Shown here: positions 15,303 to 21,769 of the stretch, piece after piece
How the letters are laid out: every line of letters starts with the position of its first letter
Position numbering within the stretch: the first letter of the stretch is position 1
The notes under the pieces: generated by a model
Databases searched by the model: none
The model's input: the letters and a program-made list of their open reading frames with translations, nothing else
What the model was told of the DNA's origin: nothing
Translations under genes and position numbers: made by a program
Origin: Alphaproteobacteria bacterium
GTDB taxonomy: Bacteria > Pseudomonadota > Alphaproteobacteria > Paracaedibacterales > CAIOTO01
Direction: 5' to 3'
DNA length: 34,086 nt
Assembly (NCBI GenBank): GCA_947488275.1
Contig: CANKZX010000012.1
Span: 1-34,086 of the forward strand

Positions 15303-15989
15303 ATGAATATTACCAATATCATTCACCCTGAAGGCTGGCGTTTTGTTGGCATTTTTGCTTTTGTTGCACTAATAATGATGCTTTTCTCCCAATTTGCGGG
15401 ATGGATTGGTCTTATTTTAACTGTATGGTGTTTTTATTTTTTCCGTAACCCAAAGCGAATGACACCTATTCGTGAAGGATTGCTTGTTTCTCCAGCGGAT
15501 GGGAAAGTGGTTATCGTCAAAGAGGTTGTGCCACCTGCGGAGCTAGAAATGGGCACAGATCCCCTTGTGCGTATTAGTGTTTTTTTAAATATATTTGATG
15601 TTCACATTAACCGTATTCCAATGGATGGTATTGTAAAGCGTGTGATTTATCATTCAGGGCGTTTTTTCAATGCGGCGCTGGATAAGGCGAGTGAATATAA
15701 CGAGCGAAATACGATTGTGATCGATACTGAATTTGGTGATGTTGCTTTTGTCCAGATTGCAGGTCTTATTGCGCGACGTATACGATGTGATGTGATCGAG
15801 GGTGATCGCGTAGCCGTTGGCAGCCAGTATGGGCTGATTCGGTTTGGTAGTCGTATGGATATTTTCTTGCCGAAAGGGATGAACCCACAGGTTTGTGTTG
15901 GGCAGCGTGTAATTGCGGGTGAGTCGATTTTGGCTGATTTTAAAAGTGATGAAGGACCGCGTCAAGGGCGCATTGTGGAGACATTGTAA
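15303..15989 (+). CDS. psd: Phosphatidylserine decarboxylase proenzyme (short, type A)
   Basis: Psd makes phosphatidylethanolamine from phosphatidylserine in the inner membrane. The 228-residue proenzyme has the short alphaproteobacterial form. It has a hydrophobic N-terminal hairpin (about 13-50), FFRNPKR, VSPADGKVV, FLNIFDVHINR and the self-cleavage site G182-S183 in RFGSRMDIFLP, where the Ser becomes the pyruvoyl cofactor. The stop codon TAA shares its last base with the start of pssA (TAATG), so the two are translationally coupled. Together they form the complete CDP-diacylglycerol to phosphatidylethanolamine branch, the standard psd-pssA pair in alphaproteobacteria. Confidence 0.95.
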   Translation: MNITNIIHPEGWRFVGIFAFVALIMMLFSQFAGWIGLILTVWCFYFFRNPKRMTPIREGLLVSPADGKVVIVKEVVPPAELEMGTDPLVRISVFLNIFDVHINRIPMDGIVKRVIYHSGRFFNAALDKASEYNERNTIVIDTEFGDVAFVQIAGLIARRIRCDVIEGDRVAVGSQYGLIRFGSRMDIFLPKGMNPQVCVGQRVIAGESILADFKSDEGPRQGRIVETL

Positions 15990-16855
15990 TGGCATTCCGA
16001 CGAAAAGTAGATCACACAACAGAAGGAAGGCAAAGGTTTTTTCGTAATCGGATACCGATTCGTTTTCGTGGACGTCGTCCTTTAAAGGCTCAGACGTTGA
16101 CGGGAATGATTCCTAACATTACGACGTTAATGGCTTTATGTTGTGGGATGACCGCGATTCGTTTTGCGTTGTTGGAAAAATGGGAATTTGCTATCGTTTC
16201 TGTTTTGTTAGCGGCTATCTTAGATGCATTGGATGGGCGGTTGGCGCGTTTGCTTAATAGCACGAGTCGATTTGGTGCGGAACTTGATTCATTTGCTGAT
16301 TTTTTAAATTTTGGTGTGGCGCCTGCGTTGATCATGTATTTGCGTGGTTTATCGCATTGGGGCGAAATGGGCTGGGCAATTGCTTTGTTTTTCACAATTT
16401 GCATGGTTTTGCGTTTAGCACGTTTTAATGTGATGAGTGTGGCGCTTAATCAGCCGGCATGGTTACAGGGGTTTTTTATTGGTGTACCTGCTCCCCTTGG
16501 TGGGTTTCTGGGGTTATATCCCATTATTATTCAGCATGCTTTTCCATCATTGCTATGGGTTCAATTTCCCGCATGCTATGCTTTCTTTATGATTTTAGCG
16601 GGGGGGCTAATGGTGAGTCGTATCCCAACATTTTCATTAAAAAAATTGATTATTCCATCATCATTTGTTATGCCATTTCTGTTGGCATTGTTTACATTTA
16701 TTGGATTATTGTATAGTTACCCTTGGTTGATTCTAACATTAATTGGCGTTGGGTATATAGCGATGATACCGTTTGCATTTATTGCTTTTAAAGCATACGA
16801 ACGCAAAACAAATATTCACGACGACGATGTGCTAAGAAAGCCTGTTGATAATTAA
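15989..16855 (+). CDS. pssA: CDP-diacylglycerol-serine O-phosphatidyltransferase
   Basis: PssA condenses CDP-diacylglycerol and serine into phosphatidylserine, the substrate of the neighbouring Psd. The 288-residue product is a polytopic CDP-alcohol phosphatidyltransferase whose signature DALDGRLARLLNSTSRFG, then AELDSFAD, fits D-x2-D-G-x2-A-R-x8-G-x3-D-x3-D exactly (all four Asp present). The basic N-terminus (RRKVDHTTEGRQRFFRNRI) precedes about six to seven membrane segments. The length is typical of the type II enzyme found in alphaproteobacteria and Gram-positives. The start overlaps the psd stop by one base, so no separate ribosome site is needed. tRNA-Pro lies on the other strand directly downstream. 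Confidence 0.95.
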   Translation: MAFRRKVDHTTEGRQRFFRNRIPIRFRGRRPLKAQTLTGMIPNITTLMALCCGMTAIRFALLEKWEFAIVSVLLAAILDALDGRLARLLNSTSRFGAELDSFADFLNFGVAPALIMYLRGLSHWGEMGWAIALFFTICMVLRLARFNVMSVALNQPAWLQGFFIGVPAPLGGFLGLYPIIIQHAFPSLLWVQFPACYAFFMILAGGLMVSRIPTFSLKKLIIPSSFVMPFLLALFTFIGLLYSYPWLILTLIGVGYIAMIPFAFIAFKAYERKTNIHDDDVLRKPVDN

Positions 16856-16868
16856 AACGAGGGTGTGA

Positions 16869-16945
16869 TGGTCGGAACGGCGGGATTCGAACCCACGACC
16901 CCTATCCCCCCAGAATAGTGCGCTACCAGGCTGCGCTACGTTCCG
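16869..16945 (-). tRNA. tRNA-Pro (GGG)
   Basis: Read leftward from 16945. The acceptor CGGAACG pairs with CGTTCCG, the D-arm is GCGC..GCGC around AGCCTGGTA, and the anticodon stem CTATT / GATAG holds loop CTGGGGG (anticodon GGG). The T-arm is GTGGG / CCCGC around TTCGAAT, then A and an encoded CCA. It is opposite in direction to its neighbours pssA and ogt. Confidence 0.95.
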
Positions 16946-17005
16946 ATTGCCCTGTTTAAGAGCAGTATACTTTATGCAATATAACGTTCTTGCGGGAGGA
17001 TGGCA

Positions 17006-17563
17006 ATGTTTTTCGATAAAAAGTTTATATTTGAATGGCGTGAAGATCCGTATAGCGTTTCCTCACCCAGGAATCATGATTTTGGTTTAGTTTATGATGA
17101 CGCATTGCCCGCATCTTTTGTTTATGTAGAGACGCCGTTTGGTCTTTGGCGGGCGCGTTATTTGGATGATCAGTCGATTTGTCATTTTGCCCCAACGAAC
17201 ATCTCGGGTAAATCGTGGCAAGAATGGAGTTTATTGCCCAATGATGTGGTTAAACCGATTGATGAGTTGCCAGAGACGATTGTTGTTTATGGAACATGCT
17301 TTCAGATTGCTGTGTGGAAGGCGCTCATTGACATTCCATTTGGGACGACAACAACGTATACAGGAATAGCTGAACGTATTCATAATCCAAGGGCTGTGCG
17401 TGCGGTTGGCTCTGCGATTGGTGCGAATCGTATTGGGGCGTTTATTCCTTGTCATCGGGTGTTGGCAAAAAATGGAGGGCTTGGTGGATTCAGATGGGGA
17501 TTGCCATTGAAGAAAGCTTTGTTAGCCTATGAGGCGGAGATTGTGCGTTCAGTAAAAGACTAA
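17006..17563 (+). CDS. ogt: Methylated-DNA--protein-cysteine methyltransferase (Ogt/MGMT)
   Basis: A suicide DNA repair protein that takes the methyl group from O6-methylguanine onto its own cysteine. From the ATG at 17006 the product is 185 residues. The first ATG of the frame (17000) would have no gap to the GGGAGGA ribosome site, so I prefer the second, which has ideal spacing. The N-terminal domain (about 1-95) is poorly conserved, as usual. The C-terminal ATase domain has [25 protein letters not shown], the helix-turn-helix segment [16 protein letters not shown] with its Arg finger, and the active PCHRV (Cys149) followed by GGLGGFRWG. All key residues are present. There is no Ada-type N-terminal regulatory domain, so expression is probably constitutive. 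Confidence 0.93.
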   Translation: MFFDKKFIFEWREDPYSVSSPRNHDFGLVYDDALPASFVYVETPFGLWRARYLDDQSICHFAPTNISGKSWQEWSLLPNDVVKPIDELPETIVVYGTCFQIAVWKALIDIPFGTTTTYTGIAERIHNPRAVRAVGSAIGANRIGAFIPCHRVLAKNGGLGGFRWGLPLKKALLAYEAEIVRSVKD

Positions 17564-17597
17564 TTTGTGGAATTATTCAGCATCCACTTCCCTCGTT

Positions 17598-17620
17598 ATC
17601 CTCGTGCTTGACACGAGGAT
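17598..17620. repeat. Perfect 9-bp hairpin of a common interspersed type
   Basis: ATCCTCGTG-CTTGA-CACGAGGAT, within GTTATCCTCGTGCTTGACAC. It lies between ogt and comF. The shape resembles short palindromes scattered in many proteobacterial genomes. No T run follows, so it is not a typical terminator. Confidence 0.6.
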
Positions 17621-17671
17621 CTTTGCTGTTCAGGCAGCATATGACTTGTTTGGAAAGGTTTTTATCGCACA

Positions 17672-18439
17672 ATGGTTTTTTTCTTTAAAAAATTTATGAC
17701 TATTATTTTGGATTTTATTTTGCCGCGACGGTGTTTGATGTGTGGCGATTTTACTCAGCAAGATGATGTTACATATACATTTGAATCGGTGTCACAACCA
17801 TCTCTGTGCGGAATGTGTTGGCAGCAATTATCGTTTATCACAAAGCCATGTTGTTTGAATTGTGGTGCATCGTTAGCGTTTGATGGGGATGCGTGTCGTT
17901 CCTGTTTTAATAAGGCATTTATATTTGATTCGGCGCGTGCTGTTCTGACTTATAATGATACAGGTAAAATAATGATTACGCGCTTTAAGCATGGGGGACA
18001 AACGGGTTATGCACGTTTATTTGCACCATGGATGCGGAATATTGCTTTGAATTTTTTTGATGATCAAGATTTAGTGAACGAAAGTAATTGGGACGCGATT
18101 GTGGTTGTTCCATTGCATCCTTTTCGATTTATTAAACGTGGATTTAACCAGGCAATGATGTTGACGCAATACATGGGGATACCATTGCCTGTTTTGGTGA
18201 AAGCATTAAGGCGTGTGCGACATACAGCATCGCAGGGACATCAATCATCGGATGATCGGAAAAATAATATGCATCGTGCTTTTGTGGCCGAAGAATCATA
18301 TGTAAATGGGAAACGTTTGTTATTAATCGATGATGTTATGACAACGGGGGCAACGCTTAATGAATGTGCGGCAGCATTAAAAAATGCAGGGGCAATTCGT
18401 GTTGATGTCTTGGTGCTTGCCCGTGCGATTCGTGCCTAA
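17672..18439 (+). CDS. comF: ComF family protein (phosphoribosyltransferase-like, competence)
   Basis: A 255-residue ComF protein. The N-terminal part has four CxxC-type pairs suited to zinc: C21/C24, C46/C49, C61/C64 and C75/C78. After it comes the PRTase-fold domain, with YNDTGKIMITRFKHGGQTGYA, VVVPLHPFRFIKRGFNQAMML, RHTASQGHQSSDDR and the PRPP-binding loop LLIDDVMTTGATLNECAAAL. In naturally competent bacteria ComF helps bring DNA across the inner membrane; in alphaproteobacteria the gene is widespread and its role is less clear. The start is either ATG 17672 or ATG 17696, the latter with a less hydrophobic beginning (MTIILDFILPRRC) close to most family members. Convergent to the helicase gene across a shared hairpin. 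Confidence 0.93.
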   Translation: MVFFFKKFMTIILDFILPRRCLMCGDFTQQDDVTYTFESVSQPSLCGMCWQQLSFITKPCCLNCGASLAFDGDACRSCFNKAFIFDSARAVLTYNDTGKIMITRFKHGGQTGYARLFAPWMRNIALNFFDDQDLVNESNWDAIVVVPLHPFRFIKRGFNQAMMLTQYMGIPLPVLVKALRRVRHTASQGHQSSDDRKNNMHRAFVAEESYVNGKRLLLIDDVMTTGATLNECAAALKNAGAIRVDVLVLARAIRA

Positions 18440-18441
18440 TT

Positions 18442-18473
18442 AAAAAAATATCCTCGGATTTTGCCCGAGGATA
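18442..18473 (-). terminator. Terminator of the helicase gene, between convergent genes
   Basis: A hairpin with a perfect 8-bp outer stem (TATCCTCG / CGAGGATA) and a loop around ATTTTGC. On the minus strand it is followed by seven T's, so it terminates the leftward helicase gene, whose stop codon is 37 bases upstream. It lies just after the comF stop and may also act as a block for comF transcripts. Confidence 0.85.
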
Positions 18474-18509
18474 ATACAGTTAATTTATAAGATTTAAGCG
18501 TCTGAGTAC

Positions 18510-20153
18510 TTAAACGCTTGGGCGTTTGTTGCCTGCTTGTTTTTTACCAAAAGATGGTTTTGATTTAAAGCCAGTTTTAGTGCCACCTTCAGGACGGCGT
18601 GCGCTTTCAGATCGACCGCCTTCGAAACGATTACCTTCAGGGCGGCGTGCGCCTTCTGGCCTGCTACCCTCGAAACGATTACCTTCGCGTCTGCCTTCTG
18701 GATTGCCGCGATATCCACCTTCGGATCGGTTACCTTCAGGGCGGCGTGCGCCTTCTGGCCTGCTACCTTCGAAACGATTACTTTCGCGTCTGCCTTCATT
18801 TGGATTACCAAAAGCGTCGGAGCCTTCGGATCGACTCGGTTTATTGGAACGTTCACCAAATTCACTTGGTTTTCCACCGAATCCACCAGAGCGACCACCG
18901 CCAAATCCGCCTGGTTTTCCACCGAATCCACCAGAGCGACCACCGCCAAAACCACCTGGTTTTCCACCAAATCCACTTGATCGTCCGCCGCCACCAAATC
19001 CGCCGCCGCTTCGTTTACGATCAGATGAGCTACGTTCAGATCGTGCCCCTTTAGGAAAATCAATAGGTGCGCCTGGATTCATGAGTTGGCTAATTGCACG
19101 CCATTTATGACGATCATCTGGTGCCAACAAACAAAGAGCTGAACCTTCTGCACCTGCGCGACCAGTACGACCAATACGGTGAATATAATCTTCTGGGCAT
19201 TGTGGTAAGTCATAGTTAATGACGTGACGAATATGTGGTACATCAAGACCGCGGGCGGCGATATCGGTGGCAACCATAATACGGCTTTTATTGGCACGGA
19301 ATGATTTAACAACGCGTTCACGTTTGCGTTGATGCAAGTCGCCATGGATTGCATCAGCTGAATGATGTTCATCACATAAACGTTCTTTTAAATCTTCGCA
19401 GCTCATTTTTGTTTTAACGAATACGATCACAGAACCTTCACGTTCATTTAATTCACGTAACAAATGAGCGAATTTTTCAGAATGGGATGTGTGAATCACG
19501 TCTTGCTTAATGTGTGCAATTGGTGTTGTTGTAGAACCAATTGAAATTCGTTTTGGATCACGAAGATAACGTTTTGAAAGACGTACAATGTTATCTGGCA
19601 TTGTTGCTGAGAACATTAACGTTTGGCGTTGTTCGTGCATCACTTCAATAATGGTTTCCAATTGTTCACTGAACCCCATGTCAAGCATACGATCAACTTC
19701 ATCAAGGACGAGAAATTGCGTGTTGTTAAGATTGAGCGATCCACGGTTAAGGTGATCGTTGATGCGACCTGGTGTGCCGATGATAAGTTGTGGTTTGCGG
19801 CGAAGTTGCCCCAATTGTTTGATCATTGGATCACCGCCAATAAGGAGGGCATTTTCGAATTGCGGTTTACGGGATAAAATCTTTTCAACCATGTCCCTTA
19901 CCTGGATGGCAAGTTCACGTGTTGGTGTCATAACAAGGGCTGAATTATTTGGTGATGCCAAAAGGTTCATGCATAAGGGGGCGATATAAGCCAATGTTTT
20001 TCCTGTACCTGTTTGGGCGGTGCCTAAAACGTCATGCCCTTCAATGGCGAGAGGAATTGCTTCTGCCTGGATAGGGGTTGGCGTTGTGATGTTGAGGCGT
20101 TCCAGCGCATGTATAATTGCTTCTGGTAAGCCAAATTCTTTAAATGTTGTCAT
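18510..20153 (-). CDS. DEAD-box ATP-dependent RNA helicase, RhlE-like, with long repeat-rich C-terminal tail
   Basis: A 547-residue helicase. The core (about 1-365) has all motifs in order: Q-motif phrase FKEFGLPEAIIHAL..PTPIQ, AQTGTGKT (46-53), PTRELA, GTPGR, motif II at 151-154, SATMP, VFVKTK, ARGLDVP and HRIGRTGRAG. Motif II reads DEVD instead of DEAD. The tail (about 375-547) is a Gly/Arg-rich disordered region. It has blocks of GGFGGKPGGFGGGRSG, period 15 residues (three copies), and then RPEGARRPEGNRFEGG-type blocks repeated at least twice. Such RGG tails bind RNA and can promote condensates. RhlE-type helicases act in ribosome assembly, RNA decay and cold growth. It lies downstream of a cold-shock gene on the same strand, but 476 bases away and so probably separately transcribed. 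Confidence 0.95.
   Translation of the reverse strand: MTTFKEFGLPEAIIHALERLNITTPTPIQAEAIPLAIEGHDVLGTAQTGTGKTLAYIAPLCMNLLASPNNSALVMTPTRELAIQVRDMVEKILSRKPQFENALLIGGDPMIKQLGQLRRKPQLIIGTPGRINDHLNRGSLNLNNTQFLVLDEVDRMLDMGFSEQLETIIEVMHEQRQTLMFSATMPDNIVRLSKRYLRDPKRISIGSTTTPIAHIKQDVIHTSHSEKFAHLLRELNEREGSVIVFVKTKMSCEDLKERLCDEHHSADAIHGDLHQRKRERVVKSFRANKSRIMVATDIAARGLDVPHIRHVINYDLPQCPEDYIHRIGRTGRAGAEGSALCLLAPDDRHKWRAISQLMNPGAPIDFPKGARSERSSSDRKRSGGGFGGGGRSSGFGGKPGGFGGGRSGGFGGKPGGFGGGRSGGFGGKPSEFGERSNKPSRSEGSDAFGNPNEGRRESNRFEGSRPEGARRPEGNRSEGGYRGNPEGRREGNRFEGSRPEGARRPEGNRFEGGRSESARRPEGGTKTGFKSKPSFGKKQAGNKRPSV
18630..19002. repeat. In-frame tandem repeats in the helicase tail
   Basis: Two repeated blocks of DNA within the coding sequence. 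A 45-bp unit (start GGTTTTCCACCGAATCCACC) begins at 18868, 18913 and 18958. A segment of about 60 bp beginning CTTCAGGGCGGCGTGCGCC recurs about 93 bp apart (near 18639 and 18732). Both keep the frame (multiples of three), so copy number can vary without a frameshift. Confidence 0.85.
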
Positions 20154-20629
20154 ATTATTTTTCCGATGTAAGAGATGAAAATAGAATCTTATAATTACAA
20201 AGCTACATGCAAAGGCATGTCATTATGTGTATGTTTATAGACAGAGATAGGTCGCCACGTAATTGGTGTTAACAATATCGTGTTCATAACATATATAGGT
20301 ATTTGATGTTAGTTTTTCAAATAACAAGTACTGCTTTTAAAAACAAAATAATATAAAAGATTCAAAACGAAAGATGGCCTAACTACCAATTTCACAAAAG
20401 ATTGATACTGCGCTGCCCCTTGGGCTCAGTCGTTGCTCTTATTATTACGGAAAGAGTCTATGACCAAATTTATGAGCATATAGCATTCAACAATTTTTAA
20501 ACTGGCATATTCAATGAAATGCCGCCTTATTTTTTTTAATGTCTTTAATGTTAAGACATAACTGCCTGACGTAATAATTTTAAAACAAACCATTACAATC
20601 AAGCAGAACAGTTTACTGAAATTAAGTGA
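20154..20629. other. 476-base AT-rich gap between the helicase and cold-shock genes
   Basis: No credible ORF on either strand. It must contain the helicase promoter near 20160-20260; I see a small hairpin ACATGC-CTTT-GCATGT (20205-20220, minus-strand reading), but no strong -35/-10 pair. A GC-rich patch (about 20410-20440) stands out from its surroundings and could be the trace of a lost element. A 7-bp palindrome, ATGTCTT / AAGACAT, lies around 20539-20559, downstream of the cold-shock gene, but lacks a following T tract on that strand. Confidence 0.4.
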
Positions 20630-20836
20630 TTAATCCATTAATTTCAAGTTAACAGCAGAAACTTTGCCTTTGTTAGAAGCGAGTTCATAGCTAAGTTTTT
20701 GACCATCATTGAGTGATTGAAGTCCAGCACGTTCCAACGCGGTGATGTGTACGAATACATCGCTGCTTTTGTCATCAGGCATAATAAACCCATAACCTTT
20801 TGTTGAATTAAACCACTTTACTGTTCCGGTTGCCAT
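20630..20836 (-). CDS. Cold-shock domain protein (CspA family)
   Basis: A 68-residue OB-fold RNA/DNA-binding protein with the full family pattern: [20 protein letters not shown] with RNP1 (KGYGFI), then DVFVHITAL with RNP2 (VFVHI), and a C-terminal strand [11 protein letters not shown]. It acts as a nucleic-acid chaperone that melts structured single-stranded RNA; some copies are cold-induced and others constitutive. The ATG at 20836 has AGGA 10 bases upstream. A promoter candidate about 170 bases upstream suggests a long leader, the hallmark of thermally controlled csp genes. The downstream gene on the same strand is an RNA helicase, a common functional partner at low temperature. Confidence 0.95.
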   Translation of the reverse strand: MATGTVKWFNSTKGYGFIMPDDKSSDVFVHITALERAGLQSLNDGQKLSYELASNKGKVSAVNLKLMD

Positions 20837-21004
20837 TATAGAAAATCCTATTCATAGTGTTAATATTAAATCACACAACGTTCAGCACAAGCTTCACGTT
20901 ATGGGAGTTTGCAAGTCGCTATTCCAGACAAACACGTCAAAACAGTTGGCAATAACCGGGAAAGAGGTGCGTACAAAAAAGCTATTATAAACTCACTCAT
21001 CTAT

Positions 21005-21033
21005 TATGTAGGGTTTTCATATACGAAAGTCAA
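21005..21033 (-). promoter_or_regulatory. Candidate promoter giving the cold-shock gene a long leader
   Basis: On the minus strand, -35 TTGACT (21033-21028), spacer of 17, then TACATA (21010-21005), followed by a leader of about 165 bases before the ATG at 20836. A second possible -10, TATAAT, is at 20989-20984 but has no matching -35. The start site is not proven. Such long leaders are known in cspA-type genes, so the arrangement is plausible. Confidence 0.4.
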
Positions 21034-21063
21034 CCCGTAAAGCAAAAAATATTTTATAATTTT

Positions 21064-21099
21064 AAAACAGATTAAACAAATTTTCGTTTAATCTGTTTT
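21064..21099 (-). terminator. Strong hairpin (14-bp stem) downstream of the 21.1 kb gene
   Basis: AAAACAGATTAAAC and its exact complement GTTTAATCTGTTTT with an 8-base loop, 20 bases after the stop codon of the leftward gene that ends at 21119. The arms end in T/A runs, so it can terminate in either direction and separates this gene from the cold-shock gene. Confidence 0.8.
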
Positions 21100-21118
21100 A
21101 ATTTGGCATATTTGTTGT

Positions 21119-21703
21119 CTAAAATGATTGTGCAAACGCTGTTTTTTCTGAAAGCCAGTCTTTCCATTCTTTTGCAACAATCAGCTGTTGATCAATCGTG
21201 GCGAGTGTTAAGCTTTGATCAGGCGTATTATCTGAAAGCCATATCGTCATCCAATGCACATAATGCCCGATATAAACATACAAACGCGCCTCATTTAGTA
21301 TGTTTGACGTAAATGTCGATTTGGTGTCTGTGCTGCCATAAGTCATTGACGCCAAATCGCCAAGCCCCATAGATGTTGGATTGTTTATACCGATGTGCAC
21401 AAATAAACGTGAGAAAAAACCATGTATGATACGCTGAAGTTCTGTGATAACACAGGGTGATCGTCTTAATTCAGGATAAAGGCGTGCAAGCAAAAGTTTG
21501 TCAGGCAGCATAGCATCAAAGATAACAAGGGTTGCCTCCAACAAACGATCATGTATTGGTAAGTTATGATCGATTGAACGTAATGATGGTTGAATTAATT
21601 CGTTGATGTAATATATATAAGCCGCCAGTGTTTGTGCGGGTGCGTCCCCTAACCCGCTCCATCCATTAGCTGTAATTTGTTCATGATTTAAGGGGTGTAT
21701 CAT
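21119..21703 (-). CDS. TetR-fold-like protein without a recognisable HTH
   Basis: A 194-residue helical protein. From about residue 48 the pattern resembles the C-terminal ligand-binding part of TetR-type regulators seen in alphaproteobacteria (also near COQ9): LPIHDRLLEATLVIFDAML, an Arg-Arg-Ser-P segment (LYPELRRSPCVITEL), IIHGFFSRLFVHIGI, then RLYVYIGHYVHWMTIWLSDN and LTLATIDQQL. In those regulators 'DRL-x-E...FDA' and 'W-L-x-D-x-(S/T)...T-x-A-x-(L/I)-D-x-x-L' are usual. The N-terminal 30-45 residues (ITANGWSGLG, then straight into QTLAAYIYYI) keep what looks like the beginning of helix 1 but lack room for the helix-turn-helix. The upstream 66 bases hold no extra frame. I see it as a shortened TetR-like protein; a link with COQ9 is a second option. 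The gene name is unknown. Confidence 0.5.
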   Translation of the reverse strand: MIHPLNHEQITANGWSGLGDAPAQTLAAYIYYINELIQPSLRSIDHNLPIHDRLLEATLVIFDAMLPDKLLLARLYPELRRSPCVITELQRIIHGFFSRLFVHIGINNPTSMGLGDLASMTYGSTDTKSTFTSNILNEARLYVYIGHYVHWMTIWLSDNTPDQSLTLATIDQQLIVAKEWKDWLSEKTAFAQSF

Positions 21704-21769
21704 TATGGTGTGCTATTTCTGTTGTCTATTATCCATTGCTATATCACACTTAATTCAACCATCCTATGA

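Noticed and set aside
18868..19002. Regular 45-bp repeats that might be taken for a CRISPR array
   Set aside because: Units are directly joined without spacers and are in frame with the helicase gene.
18526..19110. Long open frames on the + strand opposite the helicase tail
   Set aside because: They are Pro/Arg-rich mirror translations of the GC-rich repeat; no start signal or family match, and the minus-strand frame is a certain helicase.
20400..20460. GC-rich patch read as a transposase remnant
   Set aside because: The minus-strand reading gives only about 19 codons between stops and no recognisable family match.
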